Shown here: positions 53,463-62,600 of the stretch, in pieces | Layout: each line of letters begins with the position of its first letter | Position numbering within the stretch: position 1 is the first letter of the stretch | NCBI GenBank assembly: GCA_029688955.1 | Contig: JARUKZ010000003.1 | Coordinates: 62,001 to 126,000, forward strand | Reading direction: 5' to 3' | DNA from: Chitinispirillales bacterium ANBcel5 | Lineage (GTDB): Bacteria > Fibrobacterota > Chitinivibrionia > Chitinivibrionales > Chitinispirillaceae | Length of the DNA stretch: 64,000 nucleotides | The notes under the pieces: model-generated | Seen by the model: only the letters and a program-made list of their open reading frames with translations | The model's database searches: none | Told to the model about the DNA's origin: nothing | Program-made: the position numbers and the translations under genes

Positions 53463-55166
53463 ATGAAGGATAGGTCTTTACTCGTAATGACCATAGCACT
53501 TTGTATTGTGAATAGCGCTAATGCCTATAACGGACGAGTCGTCTCGTCCAGACATAGTGCAGCCAAAGGAGCTATTGTATATCTTCAATCAGACCCAAAC
53601 ATAAGCGATACCACCGATGAAAACGGAGAATTTTCTCTTCAAAAAGCTTCATCCATTGCTCCGAGAACAAAAACCAATAAACCTTCTTCAGTTAACATAA
53701 GAAACAATCAAATAAACTATACATCAACCGGAAATAAACGGGTCAGACTTGAACTTTTTACTCTTCAGGGCAGAAAGGTAAAAACCCTTGTTGATGAGAT
53801 ATTGTCTCCTGGTAACCATCTGTTTGACCTCTCTCTACACACCATCGCTCATCAGAGTATGATTCTCAGAGAAAAAACAGGAACAATAGAGTATACCTAC
53901 AGAGTAACTCCCTATGGTAACACTGCATCAAATCGTTTCACAGGTGCTGCGGCCAAACCTGCTCTGCAGGTAAAAAAGCTGCAGGGGGTGGATTCTCTTA
54001 TTATTAGCTATCCCAATTACCCTTTACTCTACTACCCATTGGATACAACAGAGAGTTTAGGCACAATTGTGCTCATTGATTCCACAAGAGGTGTTGCAGA
54101 TAATATCACAGTATATAGTATTACTCCGTTCTCAGAACCGTTTGATACCATAAAGGGGCTCAGGGAAGGGGTGTACAAGTTTTCTGGACCTGCACCTGGT
54201 ACCATGTGGTTATCTGGATATACCGACTACGTTTATGCCTTTCAGGAAGGTTTCTACAGTAGGTTTTATCCTATGCCTTTTTGTGAACATCATAGTATAT
54301 ATACAGCTAGCCCTGTTTCTCTGGATTTAGATACTATACCCGAAGCTGAAGGGATGCTAACCGGGGTGCTTTTTAGAAACCCGCCGTTTGCACATACTTT
54401 CTACGATGTGGATCTTGAAATAGAAGAGCTTGGAAAGAGTACTTCCGCTGACTCCAGCGGCAGGTACTTGTTTACTACTATTCCCGAAGGATCATACACC
54501 GCACAATTTGAAGTGGAAGGAAGTAAGTTCAGTTTTAGTGTGAATACGGATTCACCTTATCGTGATTTCACTTTTATGCTGCAGTCTGAACCCATCATTG
54601 TCAGGGCCCCCAATGTATATCTGTACCCTACAGAAACAACTGACATCTCTGTAACATTGTCATTTCCCCTTGGGGGTGAAGTGGTTACCTCCGATCCTGA
54701 GTACGGTAATGGGTGGGATGTTATAATTGACACTCTTGGCATGATCGATGACACCATACCATTTCTGTTCTATGAGGCCTCGCTTATGGGTCCGTTTAAC
54801 TATGATAAGGCCTGGATTATCAGCGAGAGTAATCTTGAACAGGAGCTACGATCTCTAATGGAAGCAAGAGCGTTTGTGGGAAGAGAGATCGATGACTTTA
54901 TTGACTACTGGATGCCGGTGCTGGGTGGGGCAGCACCATACTTTATCGTCTATCCCCAGGATATTAATGCCTTGATTGAGATTGATATTACCCCCCGTCC
55001 TCAAAGTGTTCACCGGGAGATGTGGCTTATCAGCTCACTTAACGAACCAATCGACATTCCTGAGCCTGAACCGATACTTTTTGATCGTGACGGATTCACC
55101 ATGATGGAGTGGGGGGTGCTGCTTACACCGGAGCTTGATGCGAAGGTTGAGTCCGGGAATAAATAG
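53463..55166 (+). CDS. Exported protein with internal sorting-like module and conserved C-terminal domain
   Basis: 567 residues with signal MKDRSLLVMTIALCIVNSANA. Residues 22-60 are a regulatory-like strand pair (GRVVSSRHSAAKGAIVYLQSD...DENGEFSL). Residues about 78-160 look like a C-terminal sorting module (RVRLELFTLQGRKVKTLVDEILSPGNHLF), but placed internally. Another small beta domain follows (EGMLTGVLF...DSSGRYLFTTIPEGSYTAQFE). The last 200 residues match a widely spread uncharacterised domain that begins RAPNVYLYPTETTDISVTLSF and includes EYGNGWDVIIDTLG, FLFYEASL, EIDDFIDYWMPVLGGAAPYF, and the ending DRDGFTMMEWGVLL. In other bacteria that domain begins KPVIYLYPE. Function unknown; probably surface-located. 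Confidence 0.78.
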   Translation: MKDRSLLVMTIALCIVNSANAYNGRVVSSRHSAAKGAIVYLQSDPNISDTTDENGEFSLQKASSIAPRTKTNKPSSVNIRNNQINYTSTGNKRVRLELFTLQGRKVKTLVDEILSPGNHLFDLSLHTIAHQSMILREKTGTIEYTYRVTPYGNTASNRFTGAAAKPALQVKKLQGVDSLIISYPNYPLLYYPLDTTESLGTIVLIDSTRGVADNITVYSITPFSEPFDTIKGLREGVYKFSGPAPGTMWLSGYTDYVYAFQEGFYSRFYPMPFCEHHSIYTASPVSLDLDTIPEAEGMLTGVLFRNPPFAHTFYDVDLEIEELGKSTSADSSGRYLFTTIPEGSYTAQFEVEGSKFSFSVNTDSPYRDFTFMLQSEPIIVRAPNVYLYPTETTDISVTLSFPLGGEVVTSDPEYGNGWDVIIDTLGMIDDTIPFLFYEASLMGPFNYDKAWIISESNLEQELRSLMEARAFVGREIDDFIDYWMPVLGGAAPYFIVYPQDINALIEIDITPRPQSVHREMWLISSLNEPIDIPEPEPILFDRDGFTMMEWGVLLTPELDAKVESGNK

Positions 55167-55537
55167 ACGGTAAGTTAGCTTTTAAATTAAAGGTATGGGA
55201 TTGTTAAGAAGGGTACAGAACAATAGAAAGCTATACTGAGTATTGAATTATATTGTTCTTTTTCTTTCCCATTGCTCCAGCTTTACGATAACCATGGCAA
55301 GCAAGCTTCGCAAAATATAGACGGTTCGCTTGCCATTATAGTGAACACTTCTCTTTGATTCTACCACTACTCCTTTGCTATTGCTCTATCTACAGGATTT
55401 TTCTAATAAAGAAAAACATTCTAAAACAAAAACACAATGATGCTCTACATATAAATTTAGCCACATAACTTTTGTTTCACTCACCCTTGTATATTCTCCT
55501 GCCAAAATGTTAATTTATAACAAACCGGAGGTTTATA
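55167..55537. other. Intergenic region with one inverted repeat
   Basis: ATGGCAAGC (55294-55302) and GCTTGCCAT (55328-55336) form a 9-bp stem without a following T-run. No gene was seen. Confidence 0.4.
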
Positions 55538-56878
55538 ATGACTGTAAAAAATTTGAAAGATCTTAATTCCCTATCTCACGAAGAATTCCTGTCCACTGCA
55601 GAAGATGTACTCATTGATATCCACAAGATTAATGATAAACTGGCTGAATCTATCGGTCAGGATATGTCCGCTTACCGTCTCAGTATCACTTCTTTGCAGC
55701 AACTTAGCTGCTGGAAAGAGATCGATAGCTTAGAAAAAGAGCGCTATAGGTTATGGGAGCGAATGGTCGATACCTTAGATGATAATTTAAATGTGGAGAT
55801 TGAAGATCCCACGATGACCCTCCACTACCTTCAGCTTACACCCGAAAGTGCTCTTTATGAGATTCCTTCCTATAAAGCATCATGGGAACTGCTTGAGCCC
55901 ACAGAAGATGGTGATCGTTTTTTTTCAAGCGCCAATGCAGCAGATGGCCATTTCTGGGAACCGCCGGATATGGAAAACCTGATCAGAAGGCTTATTGATC
56001 CGCAGAACAGTTCTCTTTGTGAGATGGCCGGAATTCTTTCAGAAAGCAGTACGCTACAAAAAGTGCAGCTTCAATTGGACGCGCTCTGCAGTTCTTTGCC
56101 TGAGGACATAAACGATTCCCTGCGTAAAAAACGCTACTACATCTGCCTGGGGTTTTCCATATCAAATCTCTTTAAATCAGCAACTAAAGATTTTGTTCAG
56201 CTAGATGCCGGGGAGCTGTTTGAAGGCAGAATCAGGGAGCAGGAACAGATACGAAAACTTCAGATGTTCTCTTATGACCAGATCCCTCTGTCCCAGCTTT
56301 CAGTGCATGCGGAAAAAATCGTACAACAGGCCTATCAAAAAACCAATGACTCCTCCCTACTTAAACAATTTGAGGAGGCCCATAAGCCATTCATTGAAGT
56401 ATTTAGTGAGTTTAAAAAACATTCATTATTTGAGCAGCTTGAGCAGGAAGAACTTGCTTTTTATAATGAGTTACGACGCTTGCTCGATAAGGTTGTCGGG
56501 TATATACCATGCTACAATCCAGAAGATCCTTCGTTCTGGGATAAACATATTAAAAGTAAAGAGTATAAAGCCTCTAAAAGCCTTACCTCACTGCTTAACA
56601 AGAGTCCCTATGATAAAATTGAATATTGGGAGCCTGACGAATCAATTTCTCCCCATAGCATTTATGGCATCATTGACGAGTGGAGTGAAAAAGAGAATTT
56701 AAAGTATCTAATGGACATTGGTGCCACTGAACTGTATGAAAGCACTTTGCAACTAAACGACAAAGCCGAAGAAACGGCTGATCTTATTCGGCAAGTGTAC
56801 AGTGGTGCAAAACTTGAAGTTCTTAGATTCACACGATATCGTCTTTCGCTCTTTCTTGAGATCGTTCAAAACAGTTGA
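55538..56878 (+). CDS. Hypothetical helical protein
   Basis: A 446-residue acidic, all-helical soluble protein which I do not recognise (MTVKNLKDLNSLSHEEFLSTAEDVLIDIHKINDKLAESIGQDMSAYRLSITSLQQLS...). No signal peptide, transmembrane segment, nucleotide motif or zinc ligand cluster is visible. GGAGG lies about 7 bases before ATG 55538, so the gene looks translated. It is followed by a convergent remnant gene. A scaffold or chaperone-like role would be guesswork. Confidence 0.65.
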   Translation: MTVKNLKDLNSLSHEEFLSTAEDVLIDIHKINDKLAESIGQDMSAYRLSITSLQQLSCWKEIDSLEKERYRLWERMVDTLDDNLNVEIEDPTMTLHYLQLTPESALYEIPSYKASWELLEPTEDGDRFFSSANAADGHFWEPPDMENLIRRLIDPQNSSLCEMAGILSESSTLQKVQLQLDALCSSLPEDINDSLRKKRYYICLGFSISNLFKSATKDFVQLDAGELFEGRIREQEQIRKLQMFSYDQIPLSQLSVHAEKIVQQAYQKTNDSSLLKQFEEAHKPFIEVFSEFKKHSLFEQLEQEELAFYNELRRLLDKVVGYIPCYNPEDPSFWDKHIKSKEYKASKSLTSLLNKSPYDKIEYWEPDESISPHSIYGIIDEWSEKENLKYLMDIGATELYESTLQLNDKAEETADLIRQVYSGAKLEVLRFTRYRLSLFLEIVQNS

Positions 56879-57050
56879 TTCTCTCTGTTTGGAAAAACAA
56901 AAAAGCGTCAATGATGGTATCAGACAAAAAAACACAATGCTTACACCTTGAAAGCACTCCTCATAAGGATGAACCGGGTGAATACAATCTGCCCTGATGC
57001 AGTTAACCATTATTTAAAGGCCTGATAATTACTGCATCATGGTTCTATAC

Positions 57051-57740
57051 TTATTTTACGGGCAGCTCGACCATCTCCTCAAACCTGACCCCATGAAAAA
57101 TCATACTTTCACTTTCAAAACACAGCGTATCACCAATTGAGTTATGAAAGTAACTGAATTCAAATTCTATTCTGTTGATCCTTTTTGATGCATCAGCCCA
57201 TGGAAACTGTGCCTCTGCATCAGCATCATAGGTAAATAATTGAAGCATTTCGGGAGTAACTTCAATCTGCTGCCAGTCTTCTGTTAAACCAAAAGTATAA
57301 CTATACTGCCTTTGTTCATCGGCTTCATCCAGCAAGTCTGAACCAAAACGCATACGCAAAGTGCCCTGTCCCCTCGCATCAAAAGTAAAAGAGCTCATGG
57401 ATGATAGATTCATTATGACTCCGCTGTTTTTTGAAGCTGGTAACGTACCAATCCCTTCAAAGGGATATTGGAAAGATTCCCCCAGTACTGCAGTAACATC
57501 CAAGGTTCCACCAGTAGTACTGTTTGGAACCTGTGATACGGTGATAGCACTGTTTCCTCCCATTTGCGGCGAAGATCCATAAATTACCCAACGACCGAAT
57601 GAACGGTCGTAGCCGCGGGTGAGTGAATCTGAAAAAGTGTATCGAACCATATCGTCAACGAAATAGTCCAGAGAAGAATTAGCCACCTCTCCGGTCAGCG
57701 GATATAGAGATCCTGTAGCAGTGTTATGAAATCGTATCAA
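57051..57740 (-). CDS. CBM/CIA30-like galactose-binding-fold domain, probably 5'-truncated
   Basis: This is the only beta-sandwich domain in the ORF: VRYTFSDSLTRGYDRSFGRWVIYGS..., GVIMNLSSMSSFTFDARGQGTLRMRFGSDLLDEADEQRQYSYTFGLTEDWQQIEVTPEMLQLFTYD, and a C-terminal NRIEFEFSYFHNSIGDTLCFESESMIFHGVRFEEMV. The layout resembles CBM11/CIA30-like domains that occur as C-terminal modules in secreted carbohydrate-active proteins. The start shown is TTG 57740, but the frame is open upstream to about 57818 with no start codon and no signal peptide. The N-terminal catalytic part is therefore probably lost, making this a fragment. It is adjacent to an opposite-strand sorting-module remnant. Confidence 0.6.
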   Translation of the reverse strand: MIRFHNTATGSLYPLTGEVANSSLDYFVDDMVRYTFSDSLTRGYDRSFGRWVIYGSSPQMGGNSAITVSQVPNSTTGGTLDVTAVLGESFQYPFEGIGTLPASKNSGVIMNLSSMSSFTFDARGQGTLRMRFGSDLLDEADEQRQYSYTFGLTEDWQQIEVTPEMLQLFTYDADAEAQFPWADASKRINRIEFEFSYFHNSIGDTLCFESESMIFHGVRFEEMVELPVK

Positions 57741-57934
57741 CTTAAAATTCCGGGGCTGCAGGGACAGGTCGGCACTATAACGCTGCGCGACCTGAGAGGA
57801 AGAAAAATTATATCAACAACTCATAAAGGAAGATGTTTGCAAGTATTCCTTTACGCAATATTGCTTCAGGTGCTTATATTGTAGATGTGGTCAGCAGCGC
57901 TGGCAAATTCTCCGGCATACTAATTGTAAAGTGA
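57727..57934 (+). pseudogene. Remnant of a C-terminal sorting module with frameshift
   Basis: One frame from ATG 57727 reads SYQLKIPGLQGQVGTITLRDLRGRKIISTTHKG. A second frame, from ATG 57833, reads MFASIPLRNIASGAYIVDVV then SSAGKFSGILIVK and stops at TGA 57932-57934. Together these are one sorting-type module (V-T-I-x-L-x-D-L-R-G-R-K, then G-A-Y-I-V) with a frameshift near 57830. No N-terminal part precedes it; the opposite strand carries another truncated domain. It is a decayed gene end. Confidence 0.7.
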
Positions 57935-58445
57935 CTAGATATTTGCTTGGTAAAATATTTTTTGGTAAACAATAATTGTAAAGCTAGATGCTCTAGAGTT
58001 CCAATGGCAGCAGTTACTTTTGGGGGACTGCTGCCATTTCTAAATGATGAAAAGTATTTAATGTATCTAAAGAACTTACTTTAGATTATTTAATCAGTAT
58101 GACTCTTTTCAATAGAATTTTCCGGCATAGTAATAAGAATCGGAACTATATCATTTGTATCAACAAAAAAAAATCAAACAGGGACAGATACCCTTATTAT
58201 CTACTTTTACTGCGTTATGACCTGCATACTTTTTAACTAAAGCTTGAACTATAGATATAATCCTCATAAGAATTAATACCAGCAAGAGAACTTACTACCC
58301 ATTTTTTCCTTATTATTTTGTACCGCCCCAAGCAAAAAACATAGTAATGAAGAGATCAATAATTTATATTAGACAAAATTTATTATCTTTACAGGATTAG
58401 GTCCTTAATTATGAGATTACTTGTCACTTACAATTAGGAGTAGTT
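57935..58445. other. AT-rich intergenic region with one strong hairpin
   Basis: AATGGCAGCAGT (58003-58014) pairs perfectly with ACTGCTGCCATT (58027-58038), a 12-bp stem, then TCTAAATG. It could terminate the remnant gene transcript. Otherwise AT-rich; it ends with a GGAG ribosome-binding site before ATG 58446. Confidence 0.5.
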
Positions 58446-59015
58446 ATGTATTTGAAGAAGATTATGACAGTTGCCTTTGTTGCTACCATTTTTTTTCAGA
58501 CTATACCAGCACAAACAATGCGAAATACGACTTCTATCCATCCTATATCACTTATTGCTAGTACTGCAATTCCGGAATTGCCCAGTACCTTCAAAATAAC
58601 CTATGAAAGATATCGTCGTCCACAAAGTGCTCTAATACTTTCTCCAGAACTGAATATTTTGAATGACGCCCCCTTACAGTTTTTAGCACTTTCTGGTAGT
58701 GGAGGATTAAGAAGATATCTTGGAAAACCAGAATCTGGTATATACCTTCAAACAAAAGCACATGTAACTTATCTCAGTATTGAAGAATCCGATCGTTTTG
58801 GTAATAATAAATATGATGCTAAGGGAGTGGTCTTTAAGTTACTAGGGTATATCGGCGTAAAAGGCAAGTGGAATAGAATCTCAATTTTTGCAGATGGTGG
58901 TTTGGGATGGGCGTTCGGAAGTGTAAAATACAGCGGGGATTCCAATGCGCTTATCACTAGCGGAAGAGGATTAGGTTTTGATTTAAATTTTGGTATAGGC
59001 TATTCTTACTTTTAA
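58446..59015 (+). CDS. Putative outer-membrane beta-barrel protein
   Basis: A 189-residue exported protein with signal MYLKKIMTVAFVATIFFQTIPAQ. The remainder alternates hydrophobic and polar residues in short strands (FKITYERYRRPQSALILSPEL, GVVFKLLGYIGVKGKWNRISIFADGGLGWAFGSVKYSG), typical of small OM barrels such as DUF3575 proteins. The last residues, LNFGIGYSYF, end in Phe, the usual barrel-insertion signal. No close family is claimed. It stands alone. Confidence 0.65.
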   Translation: MYLKKIMTVAFVATIFFQTIPAQTMRNTTSIHPISLIASTAIPELPSTFKITYERYRRPQSALILSPELNILNDAPLQFLALSGSGGLRRYLGKPESGIYLQTKAHVTYLSIEESDRFGNNKYDAKGVVFKLLGYIGVKGKWNRISIFADGGLGWAFGSVKYSGDSNALITSGRGLGFDLNFGIGYSYF

Positions 59016-59565
59016 AGGTAATAGTAAGGTCGATAAGGCAAAAAACAGAAAATGAACATTTTATAACCCAATACATGTTTTAAGTTATTCAATTATGAGA
59101 GTAATATATACGCTCCACTAACTTTTTTGTAATTTAATTACACAAAAATTCTGGTTAGAAGCATACCTGGAAATGAATCAGGTGAAAGAAATTTGGTTGA
59201 TTCATCTCCGGGGCCCCTTTTCAATTCACCAATACCAAACTCCTCGCGCCAAACACTCTGTCAACAAAGAGCTAACTTCCTAAAATGAAGATAGCAATAT
59301 TAGAGCATAGATAAGGCAAAAAACTATGCAGTAATGTAGGTAAACTTAGCATAAAACATTCTATAACCTTAGTACCTAAAATCATGTTCTATACGGTATA
59401 CACGCTACCACATCGAAAGTTTTACTTTTTTACCTTATGTTTTTTTGTAACGTAAGTGTTTTTACCGATGGTACGCCTAAAAGAGTACAAGTACCATGGT
59501 TTTGAGAGATTGTGTTAGTTGGGATGAAAACTACTGTAAGAATTCTTCGGGCGTGATAAGATACT
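59016..59565. other. Intergenic region
   Basis: No gene was recognised. AT-rich and without repeats that I could detect. The terminator at 59566 lies at its right edge. Confidence 0.35.
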
Positions 59566-59600
59566 AAACAAGGGGAGTAGTATTACTCCCCTTGTTTTTT
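59566..59600 (-). terminator. Strong bidirectional intrinsic terminator
   Basis: AAACAAGGGGAGTA (59566-59579) pairs with TACTCCCCTTGTTT across a 3-nt GTA loop. A run of T follows on the plus side, and the minus strand also has T after the AAAC arm. It ends the giant gene on the minus strand. Confidence 0.9.
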
Positions 59601-59603
59601 ATT

Positions 59604-62600
59604 TTAGTTCTTTATAATAGAGAACAACTTCTTCTCACTATCTGTTCTCCTTGCACCATCTTGTGTGTAATGGGCTCTGAAATGAGCTAGGTATGTACCC
59701 TCACTTACATGCCTTCCACTTCTATTACTAATCGGATGCTCCCATTTATAGGTGAAAAATGTTCCTGAATCCCATTCCTCCATGCTTTCCTTCACAACAA
59801 CATTCCCATTGTAATCATACACAGTAAGATCCACTGAAAAATTAGCATCTGAGATTCTTGATCTGAAATCTGCTCTAAATAAGATGCCTCTAAATTCACC
59901 CGCGCCCTGAGGAAGTACAACACTACTTCCCCAAGCATAAGGGCTTGGTCCTACATCTGCGCTAAAGTGAATTTCGGAGACGATTTGGAGTTCAACTCTC
60001 TTATTATTTGGATTTTCCTGTTCGTTTCCTTCAAGATCGCCTACACTTGCCACGGGGTTAATGTAAATCAGATCCCCAACATTGGGAAAGGCATCCTCAG
60101 ATTCAACGACAAAAACATATTCATCTCCCCTTTGGCGGAAAAACCTTAATTCTAACAAGTACTCAGTACTTACACCATTTTCTTCAGTTATAAAGCTAAA
60201 CGGTTCATTGTGTGAAGGAACTTCTATAGGTTCGCTGAAAACTACGAGTAAAGTATCCTGCGCAAAGCTATTATCATTTTCGATAAAGTCACCGATTTTG
60301 TAGGTAGCAGACTTAATTACCGGAGCGGCTCTATCTCTAACTGTTGCATTTACACCATCCTCAAAGCCAAGAAAATTAAGAGTTACTTCCATAAGCCCAG
60401 AGGTAACATCATCCAATTCTTTATTGAATGCCCCATTTAGATTAACCAGCACAATTGAGCTATCCTCACCAAAGGAGAACCTACTGTGGTCTAAGAGACC
60501 AGTTTTTGTGCTTTGAACCCAGCTAAATTCTGCTGTCATCTGATCCAATACTACATTCTTATCAAAGTGAAGCGCGGCCCGGTCGACTATACCATTTGCG
60601 TTACTATCGTAATAGAATGCAGACTGGATAACCGGAGGTACTGGTCGAAGACCAAGAACGATGGGTTCATTTTCCGGATGAATAGGAACACCGCGGGAGT
60701 CTTCCACATCTCCTGCAAATCTCAAGAGATCTCCCTCTTTAGGAGCATTCTCTCCCTCATCCCTGACAACGAGTTTAAATATGTCCCCCTGAGGTATAAC
60801 TGATAAAACAGTAAGTGATATCTCATCATTATCTGCTTTAATCAATGTAAGCGACTGACCTTCAAGTGAACTTAAGGATACCCTTTCAGAGAAAGTCAAC
60901 AGCAAGGTGTCTACACCTGGATTTAGTCGCTCATGAACGAGTCCGGTTTTAATCATAGGCCCTACACTGTCGACCACATTGAAAGAGATTTCTTCTACAA
61001 GTGGTGGATCGATAAGCGGGTCTTTGGATCTATAGTAGTGAACCCCTAAATTCCTTTCCCCAGTGAATGATGTAATCCTTTCAGGGAAAGGCTCATTAAA
61101 GATCACCGTTAGGTGCCTTGGATCATCAGGGTTTAGGGTAATATTATCCTGCCCGGCAACCCGCCTGTTTGTGTTAGCGGCAGGCCAGCTCAAAGCTATG
61201 GAATCAGGCATCTGTTCTACTTCTCTTATATAGTAGACTTCCATTCTGTTTACCCGTCCATCGCCATTGTCTGCATAAACAACACCCCTGTCTATTGCAG
61301 TAGCACTCTGAGTGAAAAATATATTCTCTCTAAAGTTCATGATTAGAGTATTGTCCACAGTTGGTCTAACTGCCAAAGTAGCATTGTCCACTACACTGGT
61401 TCCTGTAATCCAAACCCTCACCTCTCCATTTTCGAGACTAACTGTGTTGGTTGGAGTTGATGCATCAGGAGAGTCAAACACTATGACACCAGGATCTGGA
61501 ATCAGCTCTAACTCAGTATCTCTGAATTCCAGGATAGTGTCTCCTCTAAGAGCCCTTATAACCACAGGAACTCTTTCACTGACCTCTGCCCTGACCTCCG
61601 CACTTTCATCATAGCCAAGTGTATCGCCATAGAAGATCCAAATTCGGTCGCTTGCACGCCCTACGATAAGTGTACCATCACCCGTAGCATTATTAGTGGT
61701 GAGTGTGGCTCTCATCTTTAGAGAATCATTAAGCGCCCCATTAGTCACCATTGCAGTGAAAAACGCGGCACCGGTGTCATTTGTGGTTGTAGTGGTCGGC
61801 GCCTCGAGGTCCCCAATTTGTGGATCTAAGCTTTGTATAGACACAGGGGCCTCTACGTTCACAGGATTAAAAAAGCGGTCACGTACCCTAACTCTGACAT
61901 CATAGGGCTCTCCTGGTCTTATGATATCAGCTGTCCCGGGGGCAGGAGCTTCAAAAGAGATCTGATCCGGTTCTCCCGGAAGCACTACGAGGTCTGTTAC
62001 ACCGTAGAACAGTACGAAGGCCCCTTCCTGAGTAGGGTGGTCCCACACAGCACTTGCCTGTATTAGTTCACTACCACTAACGGTGAATGTTGCATTGCTC
62101 ACCGTAAACATACCGCTTGGCATACCCGGTACACGAACTTCCTCCACTGGCATGGAATTGTCTCCCGGGTGCCTGAAAATTGTGTTTCCGGAAATAAGTC
62201 CCAGATCAACTTCGGTTAAATCTTCCCTAAATCTTTCACCGTCTGCTGATTGAGCAGTTAATCTGATTTGTACCTGTTCACCAGCCACCACGGTATCGGT
62301 AATCTCTCCACTGCCATCGAGTACGTCAACTGTGATCATGTAATCAAGTTCACGGTAGGGCAGAAAACCTACATCTGTAGTAACCGTACCATTAGGACCA
62401 TCAGCCTCTATCACCAGTTCGAAAAAAGCATATTCACCCGGTGAGGCAACATTTCTGATGGTTATGGTGTTATTACGATCGATTCTAATATCTCCATCAG
62501 GAACATCAACAGTTGTTATATCAGCCTGGCTTATCGCAGTAGCATTACCACCAAACGCATCATCATCAAATTCGACGTCATTTAAAAAGCGGATATAGCC

